Part shown: piece after piece, positions 25,226 to 37,523 of the stretch
Position numbering within the stretch: the stretch's first letter is position 1
How the letters are laid out: every line of letters starts with the position of its first letter
Source: Deroplatys truncata
Taxonomy: Eukaryota > Arthropoda > Insecta > Mantodea > Mantidae
NCBI GenBank assembly: GCA_030765065.1
Contig: CM060986.1
Span: 75,509,573 to 75,573,572, forward strand
Direction: 5' to 3'
Length of the DNA: 64,000 bases
Translations under genes and position numbers: made by a program
The notes under the pieces: generated by a model
Told to the model about the DNA's origin: nothing
The model's database searches: none
Seen by the model: only the letters and a program-made list of their open reading frames with translations

Positions 25226-26156
25226 TGAGGCAGTATTTTTAACACTTAAATGATTTCAGTCTAATTATATAAAATATAAATTCAATAATAGCCCGCCTTA
25301 AAGCAATATGTGTATGTAACAATATATAAAAAGTGTATATTACAATCTTTGTATATGTTTATATTATTGTATCTATGTGTAATAATGTTATGTGAATGTA
25401 TTACGTAATTTAATAAAGTAGGAGCTGTGAGAATAATAAGTTAAAAGTTACTAACAATGAGGTAACCTTGAGTCAATATTGAGTAAGAAAGTTTAACAGT
25501 ACTACTTGTGATTTTTGGAGTAACAGTAATGTAATTTTAGTGACAGTTTATAAAAATAGCCAATCAACAATCAGAAAAAGCTTTAGTTACATGCAGGCAT
25601 TCTATTGGAGTAGGATTACCCAATCAGAGACTTGAAATACAGAAATTTATAAGTTTAGACGGTTGAAATCTATTCAGTTGCCTACAGACAGTGATTGTAA
25701 CCGAATGCGTGATGCGTCCTTGAGAGATTGTATACGTATTTTGAGTAAAAAAATAGTTTACGTGTTAAAAGTGCAAGTATTTAATAAAAACATCTCACAG
25801 CTCTCTCTTTATATCAGTGAAGTGTTATTTAAATCGTATCAAGTATTAATAAACGGAGTGCAGTAAAATAATAGTCTGTGTAAGCCTACATTCTTGTCGC
25901 ATCACAACCTGCCAAGATATCCATGTCTCTAAAATAATACTGACGCAGCCGAAGCAAACATAAATATTAAATATTTAAAGAAACAGTTTAATTACAAAGT
26001 TAATATTTTTTTAAACTTGGGCAAAGGCTACCTGAAAATACATTTGGGGCGAGGGCTACCGAAAACTGTTTACTATACGAAATTTGCAACGAATTTTAAG
26101 TTCGGCTCCCCAACATTGAGATACGATACAACTCCTCCTAAAACTAACCTTTCTCA
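25226..26156. mobile_element. Solo LTR (931 bp) of an LTR retrotransposon
   Basis: Begins TGAGGCAGT and ends CTTTCTCA (TGAG...CTCA inverted ends), flanked by AAAT on both sides (25222-25225 and 26157-26160). Unit 1 has the uninterrupted site GGAAATAATCCAC. The interior has promoter-like features fitting an LTR: CCAATC near 25560 and 25620, AATAAA near 25851, and no ORF of note. The strand and clade are not determined. Confidence 0.8.
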
Positions 26157-26310
26157 AAATAATCCACTAAATTCTAAACTTTTCAGCGAATATCTGAGTA
26201 AATAACCCTTAGTTTTGTATCACAGTGAAACAAATATGAATTAGTTAAACATGTTCTTTAAACTCTTTGAATAGACTATAATTTAATTCGGTATGTGCAG
26301 CAGTGGTAAG

Positions 26311-27078
26311 TAGAGAAGATATTGTATTACACCCAAAAATTTATTTCAGATTTCACCGGAAATGCATGTTTTGAGTCTTACTAATCCAAAAATAGCACGT
26401 TTAGAGAAAGGTCTGTGCATGCGTCTGTCTATGAGCAGCATAACTCAAAAAAAGAAAAGTTTTTAAAACACCCAACCTGGTATTTAAGTTCAGCGTCTTC
26501 CAAGAATGTGACCCAAAGATTTTGAAGGACATTTCCCCTCCCCACTAACATGTAAAACTTTTCTGTATTTTTTATTTTATCAAAAAGCGCTTTAATGATT
26601 TCGACTAAAAGATATGTTTAAAATATTTGCATGACAAATAAAATGTATATCTTTAATTTTTCGGGATAATCTCTGAAGACCTCTTAATTCTAAATGACTT
26701 TCGTATAATCGGTAAGAGATAGACAATATCTTACTGCATAAAATGGTAGAGTCAAATAAAAATGTTTTGTGCCGTGAACCATTTCCAAGGTATTCGTCGT
26801 TATGGGTTTGAATTTTCCAATACTTTTATTTTCCTCAAATGAAAAGTCCTTATTATTTTATTCTCGTTGGCATACAAAGAACTTGGGATCTCAGTCATCA
26901 TATAGCGACATACTTTTTAAAAATCTGACCGTCGTTTTAGTTTACTGCAGTCTTCTTATACCTACAACTGATTACACATCAGTCTAATATAAGTTAATCT
27001 CGATTAACAAGGGGTACTTAGATGGAGCAACAAGGCTCTAAGATAATAGTTTGTAGACGGGTGAATCAGATTTTTTCC
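26311..27078 (+). repeat. DR1 copy 7 (subfamily C)
   Basis: Closes the R-U-R-U-R array. The first ~10 bases of the family end are lost; it starts 'taagtagagaagatattg' and ends GGGTGAATCAGATTTTTTCC. Confidence 0.8.
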
Positions 27079-27185
27079 TTCTTTTTTTATTCATTGTTTC
27101 AGTTGTTCCCCTGGACCTGGCCAAAGGTTTGTTCGCGTGTTCATCGGTCGCTAGGTAAAAGCTGGGTTGGATAATTTTATCCGTG

Positions 27186-27385
27186 AATTTTCCTATCATC
27201 CCTTTCATCACTACATTTCATTTCCTTCCTCTTCACCGTCATACCAGGCACTGGGCTGATCACCCATCCTGGATATGCTATGATACAGAGTTTGCTTGCT
27301 CCTCGACAGAATACTGACCCAAGGCATTGGCTTGTACGTCCTTGGGGATGTAAGTCCCATTAAGAGGAGGGTGATCGTTGCATTT
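27186..27385 (+). repeat. SINE copy, same family as 20691-21010
   Basis: Shares, in opposite orientation, blocks such as GGCTGATCACCCATCCTGGA and 'aagtcc.atta.gaggagggt' with the SINE at 20.7-21.0 kb. Its tRNA-like head is missing or beyond recognition. Confidence 0.6.
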
Positions 27386-27499
27386 AAGTTCTCCAGCCCC
27401 CTTTAACTTCTGTGGTCAGAGCAGGGTTTTGTCTTTAGAAACAATTATCTGGTTGACTGCAGGTTGGTTTTTACTGATTTACTGGTTTTTAATAGCAAA

Positions 27500-27690
27500 A
27501 ATACTTACATTGACTCTTAATTTCACATTTCCATACTCTATGGAAGATAGGGAATTATTACAATTAAAGAAATACTCCCCCCGCCCAGCTGGGAATTGAA
27601 CCCAGCACCCGCAGTTGCGAAGTCAGAACACTGACGACTCGACTTCAGCGGCAGTTGCAGCAGTGTTGCCGGCTAATCTTTGGTAGAGTC
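27500..27690 (-). repeat. tRNA-derived SINE (family with GGGTTCAATTCCCAG)
   Basis: On the minus strand GCCGGCAACACTGCTGCAAC is followed by GGGTTCAATTCCCAGC, a good Pol III B box in a T-arm-like stem, then an AT-rich body. The A box is degenerate. Confidence 0.55.
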
Positions 27691-27821
27691 CTACAAGCAA
27701 GTTTTATATGGATAAGTAGTTACTATATAAGGGATATTGGGTGTTCACACCAAGCCTTTGAATTAAAAATAAGTGCCTCACCTCCTACGGCTCGTTAGCC
27801 CTCTCTTCTTTCTTTCTTTCA

Positions 27822-28013
27822 TTTAAAGTTCCTTTGTTTCCCTAGTTTATTATTACTGTGTTTTACTGTATTCTTTACCGTTTATTACTGCAATTACACG
27901 ACACACAGGCCAACACAAATACCCATACCCATGGTGGGACTTGAACCTGCGACCCTTGGCGGTGCGCCGAAGCTATACACTCCAGCGACCACGGCTACGA
28001 GGGCCGGCTTCCT
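27822..28013 (-). repeat. tRNA-derived SINE, family shared with 40226-40406
   Basis: Minus strand: GGCCCTCGTAGCCGTGG head, B box GGTTCAAGTCCC, then a body with GTGTCGTGTAATTGCAGTAA and 'taataaactaggg'. The copy at 40.3 kb aligns over its whole length. Confidence 0.75.
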
Positions 28014-28467
28014 TTACGTATTGATGCGAAGAAAACAAATACTGTCGCTCGAAGAGAGAGGTGTGGTCACTAGAGGATTTGGAATTGCTCGAGAATAGCA
28101 ATTCCTTCACTAGAGAAAATGTGCTTACGCAGCTTCTGGATTGTTCACAAGAAACCCAACTTTCTTCCCCAGTATTGACACAAATGAGGGATATTGCGTT
28201 TGTAGCAAGGGTTCTTCAAATTTCAATTTCCTTCCTTTATGAGGTTCTTGAGACAACTTTAATGTGACTTTTCTGTTGTAACCTGTTTCAACCATCGCAA
28301 ATAATAGCAGTTCCCACAGTTTTACTACAATACGAACATCAAAGCTTGCGCAGAATTCTTATAGTAGGTTTTATAAATCAATACGCTTATAAAAACAAAT
28401 ATTTATAACATTTGAGAAACAAGGATAAGGCATGTGAAAACTTCCAGGAATGAAATAAGAAAATTTA

Positions 28468-29200
28468 TGTGTTAAATTCACACAACTTTCTCTACATTTA
28501 TCATTTATTACTGGATATACAATTATTGCTACGAAATTTAATTTTCTGTATCTACTTCATTTAAATCAAGATAAGATAAACATCTGCATAATACGTTACA
28601 CATTTCGTTACGTACAAAGGGTATAGTTATAATCGCTGTTTAAGAACTGAACGCTATATGTTGGCCTTAAGTTCCATACTGTTTCCATGCAATTGCGAGG
28701 AACAACTGACAATCGATGCGACTTGAAAAGAATGACATAGTATCGAACAATTTGACCATTAATAACGGATATATCGAAAATGGCTGATGCCACCAAAACG
28801 TTATTTAAAATAAATTGTGTTTTCTAAGGAGATGTACAGTTTTTGTGCTGCATGTTTTCGTCTATCACATAACGTTTACCAGTTATACGAGATTATACAA
28901 AATTCCTTCCGAATGAAAGAATGAAGAGGCTATTTCCAGAAATTTTAAGATTTATAGTTTATTTTTCATTTAAATATACTTAATATATAGTATTTTAATC
29001 AAATTTATTACAGCCATTGTTTAGAAAATAAAAAAATTAGAAAAATGTTCCATGAAAAGTGCAGTTTAAGGTGGGGGGGATTAACCTTCAAATTTCCGTG
29101 GCACATCATTGGAAGGTATTAAACCCAAATACCAAGCTTGGTATTTATCCGACTTTTCGTTTTTTAGTAAGGCTGTTCATACACACACACGACCTTTTTC
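28468..29200 (-). repeat. DR1 copy 8 (subfamily B, truncated)
   Basis: Begins near 'gtgttaaattcacacaactttctctac'. It stops inside the CA-tract region, where copy 9 begins at once in the same orientation. Confidence 0.8.
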
Positions 29201-29977
29201 TGAAAGTTTGATGTGATACATTCACATGACTTTCTCTACCCTCTGTCGTTTAATAGTGGGTATACATATTATACATATTCAAGTTTATTCTTATATCTAT
29301 CACATTTTAATTCAAATAAACTTTACAGAAATAGCTATAATACACATTTCGTTACAGATACAAAGGGGACAGCTACAGTCAAATGTTTAGGGACAGGGTG
29401 CAACATGCTGGCCTTAAATTGCATACTGTTTCCATGCAATCGCGAGAAACAGCTGAATGCTGAAAGGACTAAAAGAATGGCAAAACATGAAGAATTCGTA
29501 AAAGAATGACCAAAGCATGAAGAATTCGAACCTTTAATAATTGATATCTAAGAAATGGCTTATGCCACATAGAAATCTATTTAAATAAATTACGTTTTTT
29601 AAAGAGCTCCACGTTTTTTGTATAGTAAGTTTTCGTCGGTAGTTTAACGTTTATCGTTAACCATTCAAGTAGAAAATAAAAGTTTTCGAAATATGTTCCA
29701 AGTAAATAAGAGTTTAGGGTGGGGAATGTTTTTTGTTTTGAGAATCTTCGTATTGCATCTTTGGAAGGTACTGAACCTCAATACCAAGTTTGATATTTAT
29801 CCGATTTTTCGCTTTTTGATTTACGGTGTTAACAGACAGACACACGAACATTTTTCCAAAAGTGTTTTATTTGGATTCGGGGGCCTCAAAACATGTATTT
29901 CGGTGAAATATTGGTATCGCATTTTTGGATGGAATGCAAGACTTCCCCTACTTTACGTAGTAAAGAAAGTAAAAATG
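29201..29977 (-). repeat. DR1 copy 9 (subfamily B)
   Basis: From TTGATGTGATACATTCAC to GTAGTAAAGAAAGTAAAAA. It abuts copy 10 end to end in opposite orientation. Confidence 0.8.
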
Positions 29978-29979
29978 CC

Positions 29980-30235
29980 TCTATATTCTCTGCCACATAC
30001 ATTAGTAGGTAGAGAAGGTAGGTATTGGATTCCATTGAAAAATTTGATACCGAGATTTCACCGGAAATACAAGTTTTGATGCCCCCTCAATCCAAAAAGG
30101 CATGTTTAGAAAAAGGGTCTCTCTCTCCCCCCCTCTCTCTCTGTGCGTGTGCGTGCGCGTGCGCGACCATAAATAAGAAATGAAAAGTCAGATAAATACA
30201 ACACCTAACTTTAAAATTAAATAAATTTAAAATAA
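29980..30235 (+). repeat. DR1 copy 10 (partial)
   Basis: Only the first ~230 bases of the family, including 'gataccgagatttcaccgga'. The CA-tract position is occupied by a (TC)n(GT)n run at 30117-30164. Confidence 0.8.
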
Positions 30236-30244
30236 CTTTAAGAT

Positions 30245-31098
30245 TAAAAAATCTGATGTGTTACTCTCGCATGACTTTCATTACTCTTGTACAAACTATG
30301 TTTACAAACGCTTAATTCTCCACATGCTTCATGTTAATCGAGATGTTAATCTTATTACTAATTTTCTTGTAGGTGCAAGGGGAATATGTTAGGCTTTAAG
30401 CGATAGTCAAATCTTTTAAGAGCTGGTTGCTGTGTGGAGCATTCCATTCTCTTTGCATGTCCAGGACATAAAAAATGAATAAGGAATTCCCATTTGAGAA
30501 AAGATATAAGTATTGGAAAATTTAAGGGAATAACAAGCAATATCTCGAGAATGGTTCACTCAATAAAAAAAATGTATATGACATAAATTGTATATTTTAA
30601 CACGATCTACATTTTTTGTGTAGTAAAATTTTGTCTATCTTTTATGGTTTATCAGTTAGGCAAAAGTCGTTCGCAATTAAAAATACTTTTGGAGACATTC
30701 CCAGAAAATTCAAGATATACATTTTATTTGTTATGAAAGTATCTTAAATATATGATATTTTAATAAAAATCGTTAGAGCTATTTCTGAGAAAATTAATTT
30801 TCGAAAAATGTTCCATGTAAAGGGTAATCTGGGGTGGGGGGATTTACTTGAAAAGCTTCGTGTTGCATCTCTGGAAGATACTGAACCTAAATACCAAGTT
30901 TAGTGTCTATCCAACTGTTCGTTTTTGAGTTATGCTGTTCACAGACAGACACACACACACAAACATGTTTCCAAAAATGCTTTTTTTTGGATTCAGGGGG
31001 CCTGAAAACATATTTCCGGTGAAATCTTGGTATCGAATTTTGGGGTGGAATGCAATGCTTCCCCTACTTACTATACGTAGTAGAGAAAGTAAAAAGTT
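30245..31098 (-). repeat. DR1 copy 11 (subfamily A, near full length)
   Basis: From AAAAAATCTGATGTGTTACT to GTAGAGAAAGTAAAAA. CA tract ACACACACACA at 30949-30960. Confidence 0.9.
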
Positions 31099-31244
31099 AG
31101 AACATTCAGTCCGTGACCCTTAATACACTGAACTTTGGATAGGAAATGTATTGTTATGGGAATTAGTGTTTTACAGATGGAGGAGCATGCAGTAACTGGA
31201 CAACAGTACTACAAGTAGGCCATAAATGTGCTCTTTATGCTTCC

Positions 31245-31710
31245 GTGGCCCCTGAGAAGAAGGGATGAGGGGAAGACCCGAAGGGCGACCTAATCCAGAC
31301 GACAATCTGCGCTAGCAAGGATAGGTCCCTAACTACTCCATGTGGAGCCCTCCTGACGTCGGCTAGCACTGCCTAATTCCCATGCCTCCCGGGGTTCCTT
31401 GGCAAACCAGACAGCTCCTAGGAAGGGGAGCAGGCCCACCAAACACCGGTTAGAAGTCTTTCCAAAGCGCAAATTCCACCGTACTGCCGCGACAAACAAT
31501 CGTCGTCGCCTTCAACCCCGAATCAGATGAAAGGTAATGATGTGGACAGTAAATCGTCAGAAAATTCATCGTAGAAGGGGAACCATCTCAGCATTTGCCT
31601 ACCGACTCGGAGAAACCACGAAAAACCTCGTGGTCAAAATGGTCGAACCGAGGGAAATCGAATCCGGGAACTCTTGAATGTGAGCTTCACACAGAACCAT
31701 TTCGCTCGAG
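31245..31710 (-). repeat. GC-rich SINE-like repeat with tRNA-like head
   Basis: A GC-rich block in AT-rich DNA. On the minus strand it opens CGAGCGAAATGGTTCTGTG and carries GGATTCGATTTCCC (B-box-like), followed by 'ccacgaggtttttcgtggtt'. The remaining body is unrecognised. The head resembles that of the SINE near 53.8 kb. Confidence 0.5.
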
Positions 31711-32279
31711 CATTGTTATAGGTGTAAATACAATGTTGCAGAGTACAAATTACTGAGTGTGTTGTGATTAGTTTGTAAGATAAGCTTTCCAACTTTGGTT
31801 ATTTGTTAACATGTTGACTTGCATGCACCCCCTTTCCCTTAACAGGCTCATAATAAACAATTGAAGGGAAATAGAGGGAGAAAATTGTGCCAGCGTAACA
31901 TCCGAAACTGCTCAACCAAAATATTTTATGAATAACTACAGAAACGGTTTTTCTCGAGTGCTACAGATTACCAAGTCCAAAATGTTTCAGCTGCTGGCTT
32001 CTGGGGTGAAGGACGAGTGTGGAATCTTACATCCACCCGGTTCGTATTTACTTCGTGGAATTTGATATCAGAAGATTATGTATTTCTCAAAGGCAAAAAT
32101 TGAGAGGTCTTCACGATGTTAACTTTGGGACTAATGAGAAGGTACAAAAGTTAAAAATGTTATCTACTGATGCTTAATTATTCACAGTGTAGACTTTCAC
32201 AGCCGGTGTCATCAAACAAGTAAAACACGCCTTTCGGACCAGGATGCCCTTAGAGGGACGAAACCAAAAGTTCATATTA
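31711..32279. other. Intergenic DNA, nothing recognised
   Basis: No conserved frames or paired repeats. Confidence 0.5.
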
Positions 32280-32511
32280 ATTTTACTTTCTCTACAGCTT
32301 GCCTATAGAGTAGAGGTGGTATAAAATTCCACCCAAAAATCGATATCGCCATTTCACAGCAAATACACCTATTGGATATAATAATAATAGTAGTAATAAT
32401 AATAATAATACTGAAACAAATAATAAAGGATTTTGAGAAAAACCTCCGCGCGCGTGTGAAAACAGCATAACCCAAAAACGAAAAGTCAATTAAATACCAA
32501 ACTGGTATTTA

Positions 32512-33182
32512 CTAGGCGTGTTTTTAAAGTAATTACCGATAATTTTTTTTAAAAAATAACAGAACATAATTTTCAAAAATACTTCATCATTCATTACCCT
32601 AAACCTTAGGCTACTCTTCATACAGTCACCGCCATTATTTAGGCACCTGTCATAGCGGGAAACCAGATTTTGTATGCCTTCGTCAAAGAATGATGCCGTC
32701 TGTGATGAAAGCCAAGTCCACACTTCTAGTGTCACAGCATCATCGTTGTTGAAATATTTTTCACCAAGGAACTTCTTCAGATGAGAAACATAAAAATAGC
32801 TTGGTGCTAAATCCCGACTGTAGGAGGAATATTTCCCAACAAAATTATGCGATCAGATCTTGAGTTTGTTTGCCTGTGTGTGGCCGGGCATTGTCACTCA
32901 TTGTTTTCCCATAAACCTCACACGATTTGATGATAAACGATTTGGTGAGCAACATTTCTCACATTCAAAAAACGAATCGCTGATCTGGCTTCACAATCGG
33001 CGGGTCGTTCGACTGTTTTGAACATCTTGAAACGCTCTAACTACAGGAAAACACAAAGTGACGGACGCACAGCTGCGTCTGGCTAACTAATAAATGGAGG
33101 AAGAGATCGCGCATGCTTAAAATCACGACTACAGCGGCAAAACATTAAAACTGTAGTTATTTTACTTTAAAAACTCGCCTCG
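32512..33182 (-). mobile_element. Internally deleted mariner nested in DR1
   Basis: 671 bp flanked by TA (32510-32511 and 33183-33184). Left end CTAGGCGTGTTTTTAAAGTA; right end in reverse complement CGAGGCGAGTTTTTAAAGTA. It interrupts DR1 copy 12 inside GTATTTAGGTTCAGTATC, giving insertion polarity: DR1 first, mariner later. The internal part is a transposase remnant. Confidence 0.9.
32580..32850 (-). pseudogene. Mariner transposase C-terminal remnant
   Basis: The minus strand reads SYFYVSHLKKFLGEKYFNND, then WTWLSSQTASFFDEGIQNLV, then RYDRCLNNGGD. This is the characteristic mariner C-terminus (F-x2-G-I-x-K/N-L-V-x-R-Y-D-x-C-L). The helix-turn-helix region and most of the catalytic core are deleted. 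Confidence 0.85.
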
Positions 33183-33600
33183 TAAGCTCAGTATCTTCCA
33201 AGGATGTTACAAAGATTTTCAAGTAAATATCTCTACCAAAACTACCCCCTATATAGACAGATATTTGTTACTTTTTATTTTATGAAAAATGGCTCAAACA
33301 TATGGTATTGTAACCAAAATTGTTGCAGACATTTGCATGAAAAGGGAGCCCATGAAGTCCTCTTCATTGTTAATGACTTTTGTATAGTTGGTAACTGTAA
33401 GAGACAGACAAACTCTTACTGCACAAAAAATGTAGATTTTATTAAAGCACACAATTTATGTGAAAGGAAACTTTTCTGTTATTAACCATTTCTAAGATAT
33501 TCTTTATTAGTTATTTTCATTTTCAGATTCTTTTTCAGCTGGTTGATTGGTATTTGTTTTTTTCTGGCGGTCATGAGGACAGCAGGGAATTAATAATTCC

Positions 33601-36600
33601 GCAATTTGGATAAATCTTTCAACACTGAAAGATATAGGCTGTAACACATTTCTAGAGTTTTGAATATTCTCGGGGTAGATTAGGAAGTTTAGAGCTCCAA
33701 CATCAGAGGTATTTCATTCCCATTTCCGTAAATATTAAGGGCTTTTTATTTATTTTTATAAATATCAAAGTCTTGTGAAATAATATTCTAAAATAATAAA
33801 TGTTTCTTTAAGATAATTGTACAATAATCTGATAGAACATGTAGAAATGGTAAATGAAATAAATATAATTGAGCACGTCGGATAAGTCGGCTTTAAAGCT
33901 CAGGCTTGCAAGATAGGATACGTTCCATAAAAATATCAAACCTTAGAGAACTTAACATGAGTGCAGCTTTGGTTGTAGCGGTTCCCTTGGTAGGCCCCAC
34001 TACGTTGATGATGGATGCTGTATTACGTACCTGTAGGTCGTCTTGATGCCCGTACTCTCGTGACGTATCTCGACGTTCTCGTAGACTGGAATCTGATAAT
34101 CGTGTATCTGTATTCTTGTGTGTGTGTCAGTGTGTTGTAATTATTACTTCATAATTGTGCCACGGTTGCTGTATTTGTGTCGGAGAGCACTTGTGTCTTG
34201 TCAGGGTTGGGTATGGAGAAGGTTAAAATATTTTGCACACACGTATTCTTTTAATTATTTCACTTGTAGTTTTGATAAACCACATGTAAATATTCACAAT
34301 TCATTATCACCTTTGTTATGTTGAAATATGTATAACTGGTAGACTTTGAATATGTAGTTTTAGCGTCTATTCAGAGACGAGTTTATACGCCACCTTCCTG
34401 CTCGAACACTGACAAGCTTCTGTTAGCGTTCCTTTCAACCGTTCTTCTTAATGTACGTAATTGAATTATAGGGATGTATCAATGTACCTGATTGGTGCTG
34501 ACGTCCAATAACAGTTTGTTATATATGTTTACAAGACATCCATCGTCTTAATTATGAATCCAAGGTTTGTTACACGCTTACGCAGATACTACTGCATTTC
34601 TCGTAATTTTATATTACTGGTTTTATATAGCCAACAATGGTCTTTACCCCTCATATTATGTTTTATATATTATAACGTTATATACTTGTACTCTACAGCG
34701 TGTACATTACAAATATATGTATTTTAACATGCTCTTAATTATTATACGTACAATAATAGCAAAGAAAATACAAAACACGTAAAAATATTAAAGAAAGAAA
34801 TTATTAATGTGTTGATGCTGAGAAGCTGTAAATTAGATATCTTATTGCATTAATGAGTTACTGTATTAGTTTGTCCATGGCTAGTACTATATGTCGCTTC
34901 ATGGTGGTGTTCTATTATAGAAGTATAAGGTATTTTTCTGCATATTAGCCGTAACCAGAGAGTATAGCAAGAGTAATTAATTAATGAAAGAACTCAATAA
35001 TTATTTCCAGCCATTTGCAGAATGCTTTTACGTGCTAAAAGCATGTAACATCACAGACTCTCTAGTTTAAGATCCTTATTTCTGAGCATAATCTTCGTTT
35101 CCTTTACTCTGTTCGTTGCCTTTGGTTGCCTTGCTTTTGTGCTCTTTTGGGAAGATGCTTTGCCTCTTTACTCTTCGTGTATTTGCATTTACTCTCCGTT
35201 AAGTTGCTCCTACTTTTTGTGTTCAGGAAAAGCTAGTGTATTTGCTTCACGACATGTACACAGTTTGAGAAGAAAAGGACGTCTTCTCTTAAAGGATGTT
35301 GCAGACCGCGCAGAAGAATATTAGCGACATTTAATTGCACCAGCATAGAGTCTGAGTTGAATCTACCTAGTTGTGATGTAGGCTTTCATCGTATATAGTC
35401 CTTGAGGCTCTGGAAGGTAAATTTTTACATTTTCTGTGAGTAAATAAACTGAGATAATAGAGAAGGGAACCTAATCAAAGTAACAAAATGATAGGACAAA
35501 AAAGACGTTCTGAAGTTTTCTTGTAAGAGATGTAATGTAAAATAAGCATACATTATATATACACTGTACCAGGATCGATATTCGTGAGGAAGAGGAAGAG
35601 ATAAAAGAGGTGTGTGGGTGGATTGATGATTTCGTTATCTCGGGTCCTGGTGTTCCGATGGTAAATGAAGACGCCGTTTTGCTAAAAGCTTTATTTACAG
35701 GCACATTTCATACTTTGCTTGTTACTGTGCAATCCGAACACACAAAAACATTTATACATCTAGTCGGCGGCCTAACTCGCAAGCTTTTCTCGTAAAAACT
35801 TCCGTTGTCGCCAAGTACGAATTTCACAGATCACACCAATACTGCTGTTATAGCATTGCCTTGCACATTCATCTTTGCAGACTTCGAAATCGTAGGTAAT
35901 CTTACTTGTGAAGGTAATATTTCGTCATATAATTTGTTTCTCTCACTAAGTCATTCAAATCTATTCGTTGAACGCACTTCTTTTTAATAATTGTAATTTT
36001 TTATTGGTCGGTAAATATTATAGAAATTCCTCTTTTAGTCCTGTTCTGCGAATTTGAGGTATAATTGCTCTCGTGCAAACTGATACGATAACAAGTTAAG
36101 TTACGTTCTTCTGAAACCTTAATTTTCCAAACATAGTCCTAACTTTTATTAATATGCGCAGTCTCTATCACCCACAAAATAACTTTAAACCAGACAACTT
36201 TGTGCCATATGTAACTGTGTTCTATTATCCTGCTAAAAGCGTTTGTTTCCCACTGAGTTATTTTTCTCTGAAAGCCCGTACGGGTTCAAAAGTACATCGG
36301 CATCTTGAAATTCTATTACACGAATACAAATATACAGCTTATTACTTACTATAGCTACGCCACTGTGTTTGTTTTCTTAAATAACGGAGTTAAGAAACAC
36401 TTTATTTAGTCTTCGACTTGTAAGGTTCTAACTTGGATTTTATTTTCTAAAATGGATTATTTGGAGTATGTGGAAGATTTTGAAGTGCAACTAGAGCGAA
36501 GTAGTATTTTGTAACGGAGGTTCAAAAGCCGTGATTAATGGGTTCTGAAATCCTTTTTTAGCCACATGTCTGTTGTTACCACCATTATCGTTACCCTATT

Positions 36601-36850
36601 CTTATACTTCCAGGGTTAGAGCTTCTTCTAGTACTGCCTCATCTGTAGAAGACTTGCAGCTTTTAAAGTAATTGTTTACGTGGCCAAGTTTGATAATAAG
36701 TCAAATAATATAACTGAAAATAAAATAATGTTTTACATATTATCCGTGAGCTTATTTAATACTAGATGGAAGCGTATTGTCTTCAAGAGGAATACTAATA
36801 TATGGTCCTATCTCAAATTTCTGATTCGTAAATTAAAAGTTTTTCTTTCT
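33601..36850. other. Intergenic DNA, nothing firmly recognised
   Basis: Over 3 kb without identifiable element ends. A protein-like open frame at about 35537-35795 (plus, with DDFVISGPGVPMVNEDAV) has no recognised homology and is not called. Confidence 0.4.
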
Positions 36851-37523
36851 TTTTACTTTCTCTAGCACTAATTAGAATGTCAAGAGAAATCATTATATTC
36901 CATCCAAAAATCACATATCGAGATTTGAGCGATGATACATCAAACAAGGTTAATGTTAGAAAAATATTCGCAGGCTTCTATGCATGTGTGTGTGAGAGAG
37001 TGAGAGAGAGAGAGAGAGAGAGGAGGAGAAGAAGAAACAAGAATAACACAACTCAAAAACAAAAAGTCAAATAACAACCAAACTTAGTATTTAGGTCCAA
37101 AATCTTCCAGAGTTAGGACGCAAAGTTTTTCAAAAAAATACTCTCATCGTGGAAAATTTTCACTTATCTTTAATTCTCTAAGAAACTAGCTTAATTGAAA
37201 CACCATGCTTTTTAAACTATTTCCATGAACAATACAATTTTTTGTATAATCTGTGAATAGTCTGTGACGTCCTCTTCATTTGCATGTATTTTGTATAATT
37301 TTATGTAACTGATAAATTGTAAGAGATCGACAAAAAGCTACTTCACAAAAAACACACAATTTATGTCAAACAGTTTATTTGTGGTATTAAACATTTCAGA
37401 TATATTCACTGCTATTGTTTTGACTTTTCCATCTTTTGCAGTTTTAAAAGTGCTAAGGTACCATTCTTTCGTTTCTCGTGATGCCCTGTAGAGAGCATTG
37501 AGTATATATCACAGCCAACATAT
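36851..37523 (+). repeat. DR1 copy 13 (subfamily C)
   Basis: Starts TTTTTACTTTCTCTAGCAC. The usual CA-tract site holds (AG)n at about 36993-37024, followed by 'aacacaactcaaaaacaaaa'. The distal third is lost. Confidence 0.8.

Larger units (their letters stand above)
22077..26310 (+). repeat. Tandem segmental duplication, unit 2
   Basis: Repeats unit 1 from DR1 copy 6 through the unique segment, ending with GGTATGTGCAGCAGTGG just before DR1 copy 7. Two insertions absent from unit 1 interrupt it: 23480-24589 and 25226-26156. Both have intact empty sites in unit 1. Confidence 0.85.
32280..33600 (+). repeat. DR1 copy 12, split by a mariner
   Basis: Left part 32280-32511 starts TTTTACTTTCTCTACAGC. 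The right part resumes at 33183 with CTCAGTATCTTCCAAGGATG, exactly the continuation in other copies. A (TAA)n tract lies at 32384-32411 where CA tracts usually sit. Confidence 0.85.

Noticed and set aside
29693..30079. 128-codon ORF ending in 'FGWNARLPLL'-type peptide
   Set aside because: The same peptide recurs in other DR1 copies (30932-31123, 55022-55249) because the DNA is repeated. Frames are broken by the CA tract and no start is conserved.
35537..35795. Plus-strand frame with DDFVISGPGVPMVNEDAV
   Set aside because: Protein-like, but with no family recognised, no splice or promoter context and only ~87 codons. Possible unseen exon, not called.
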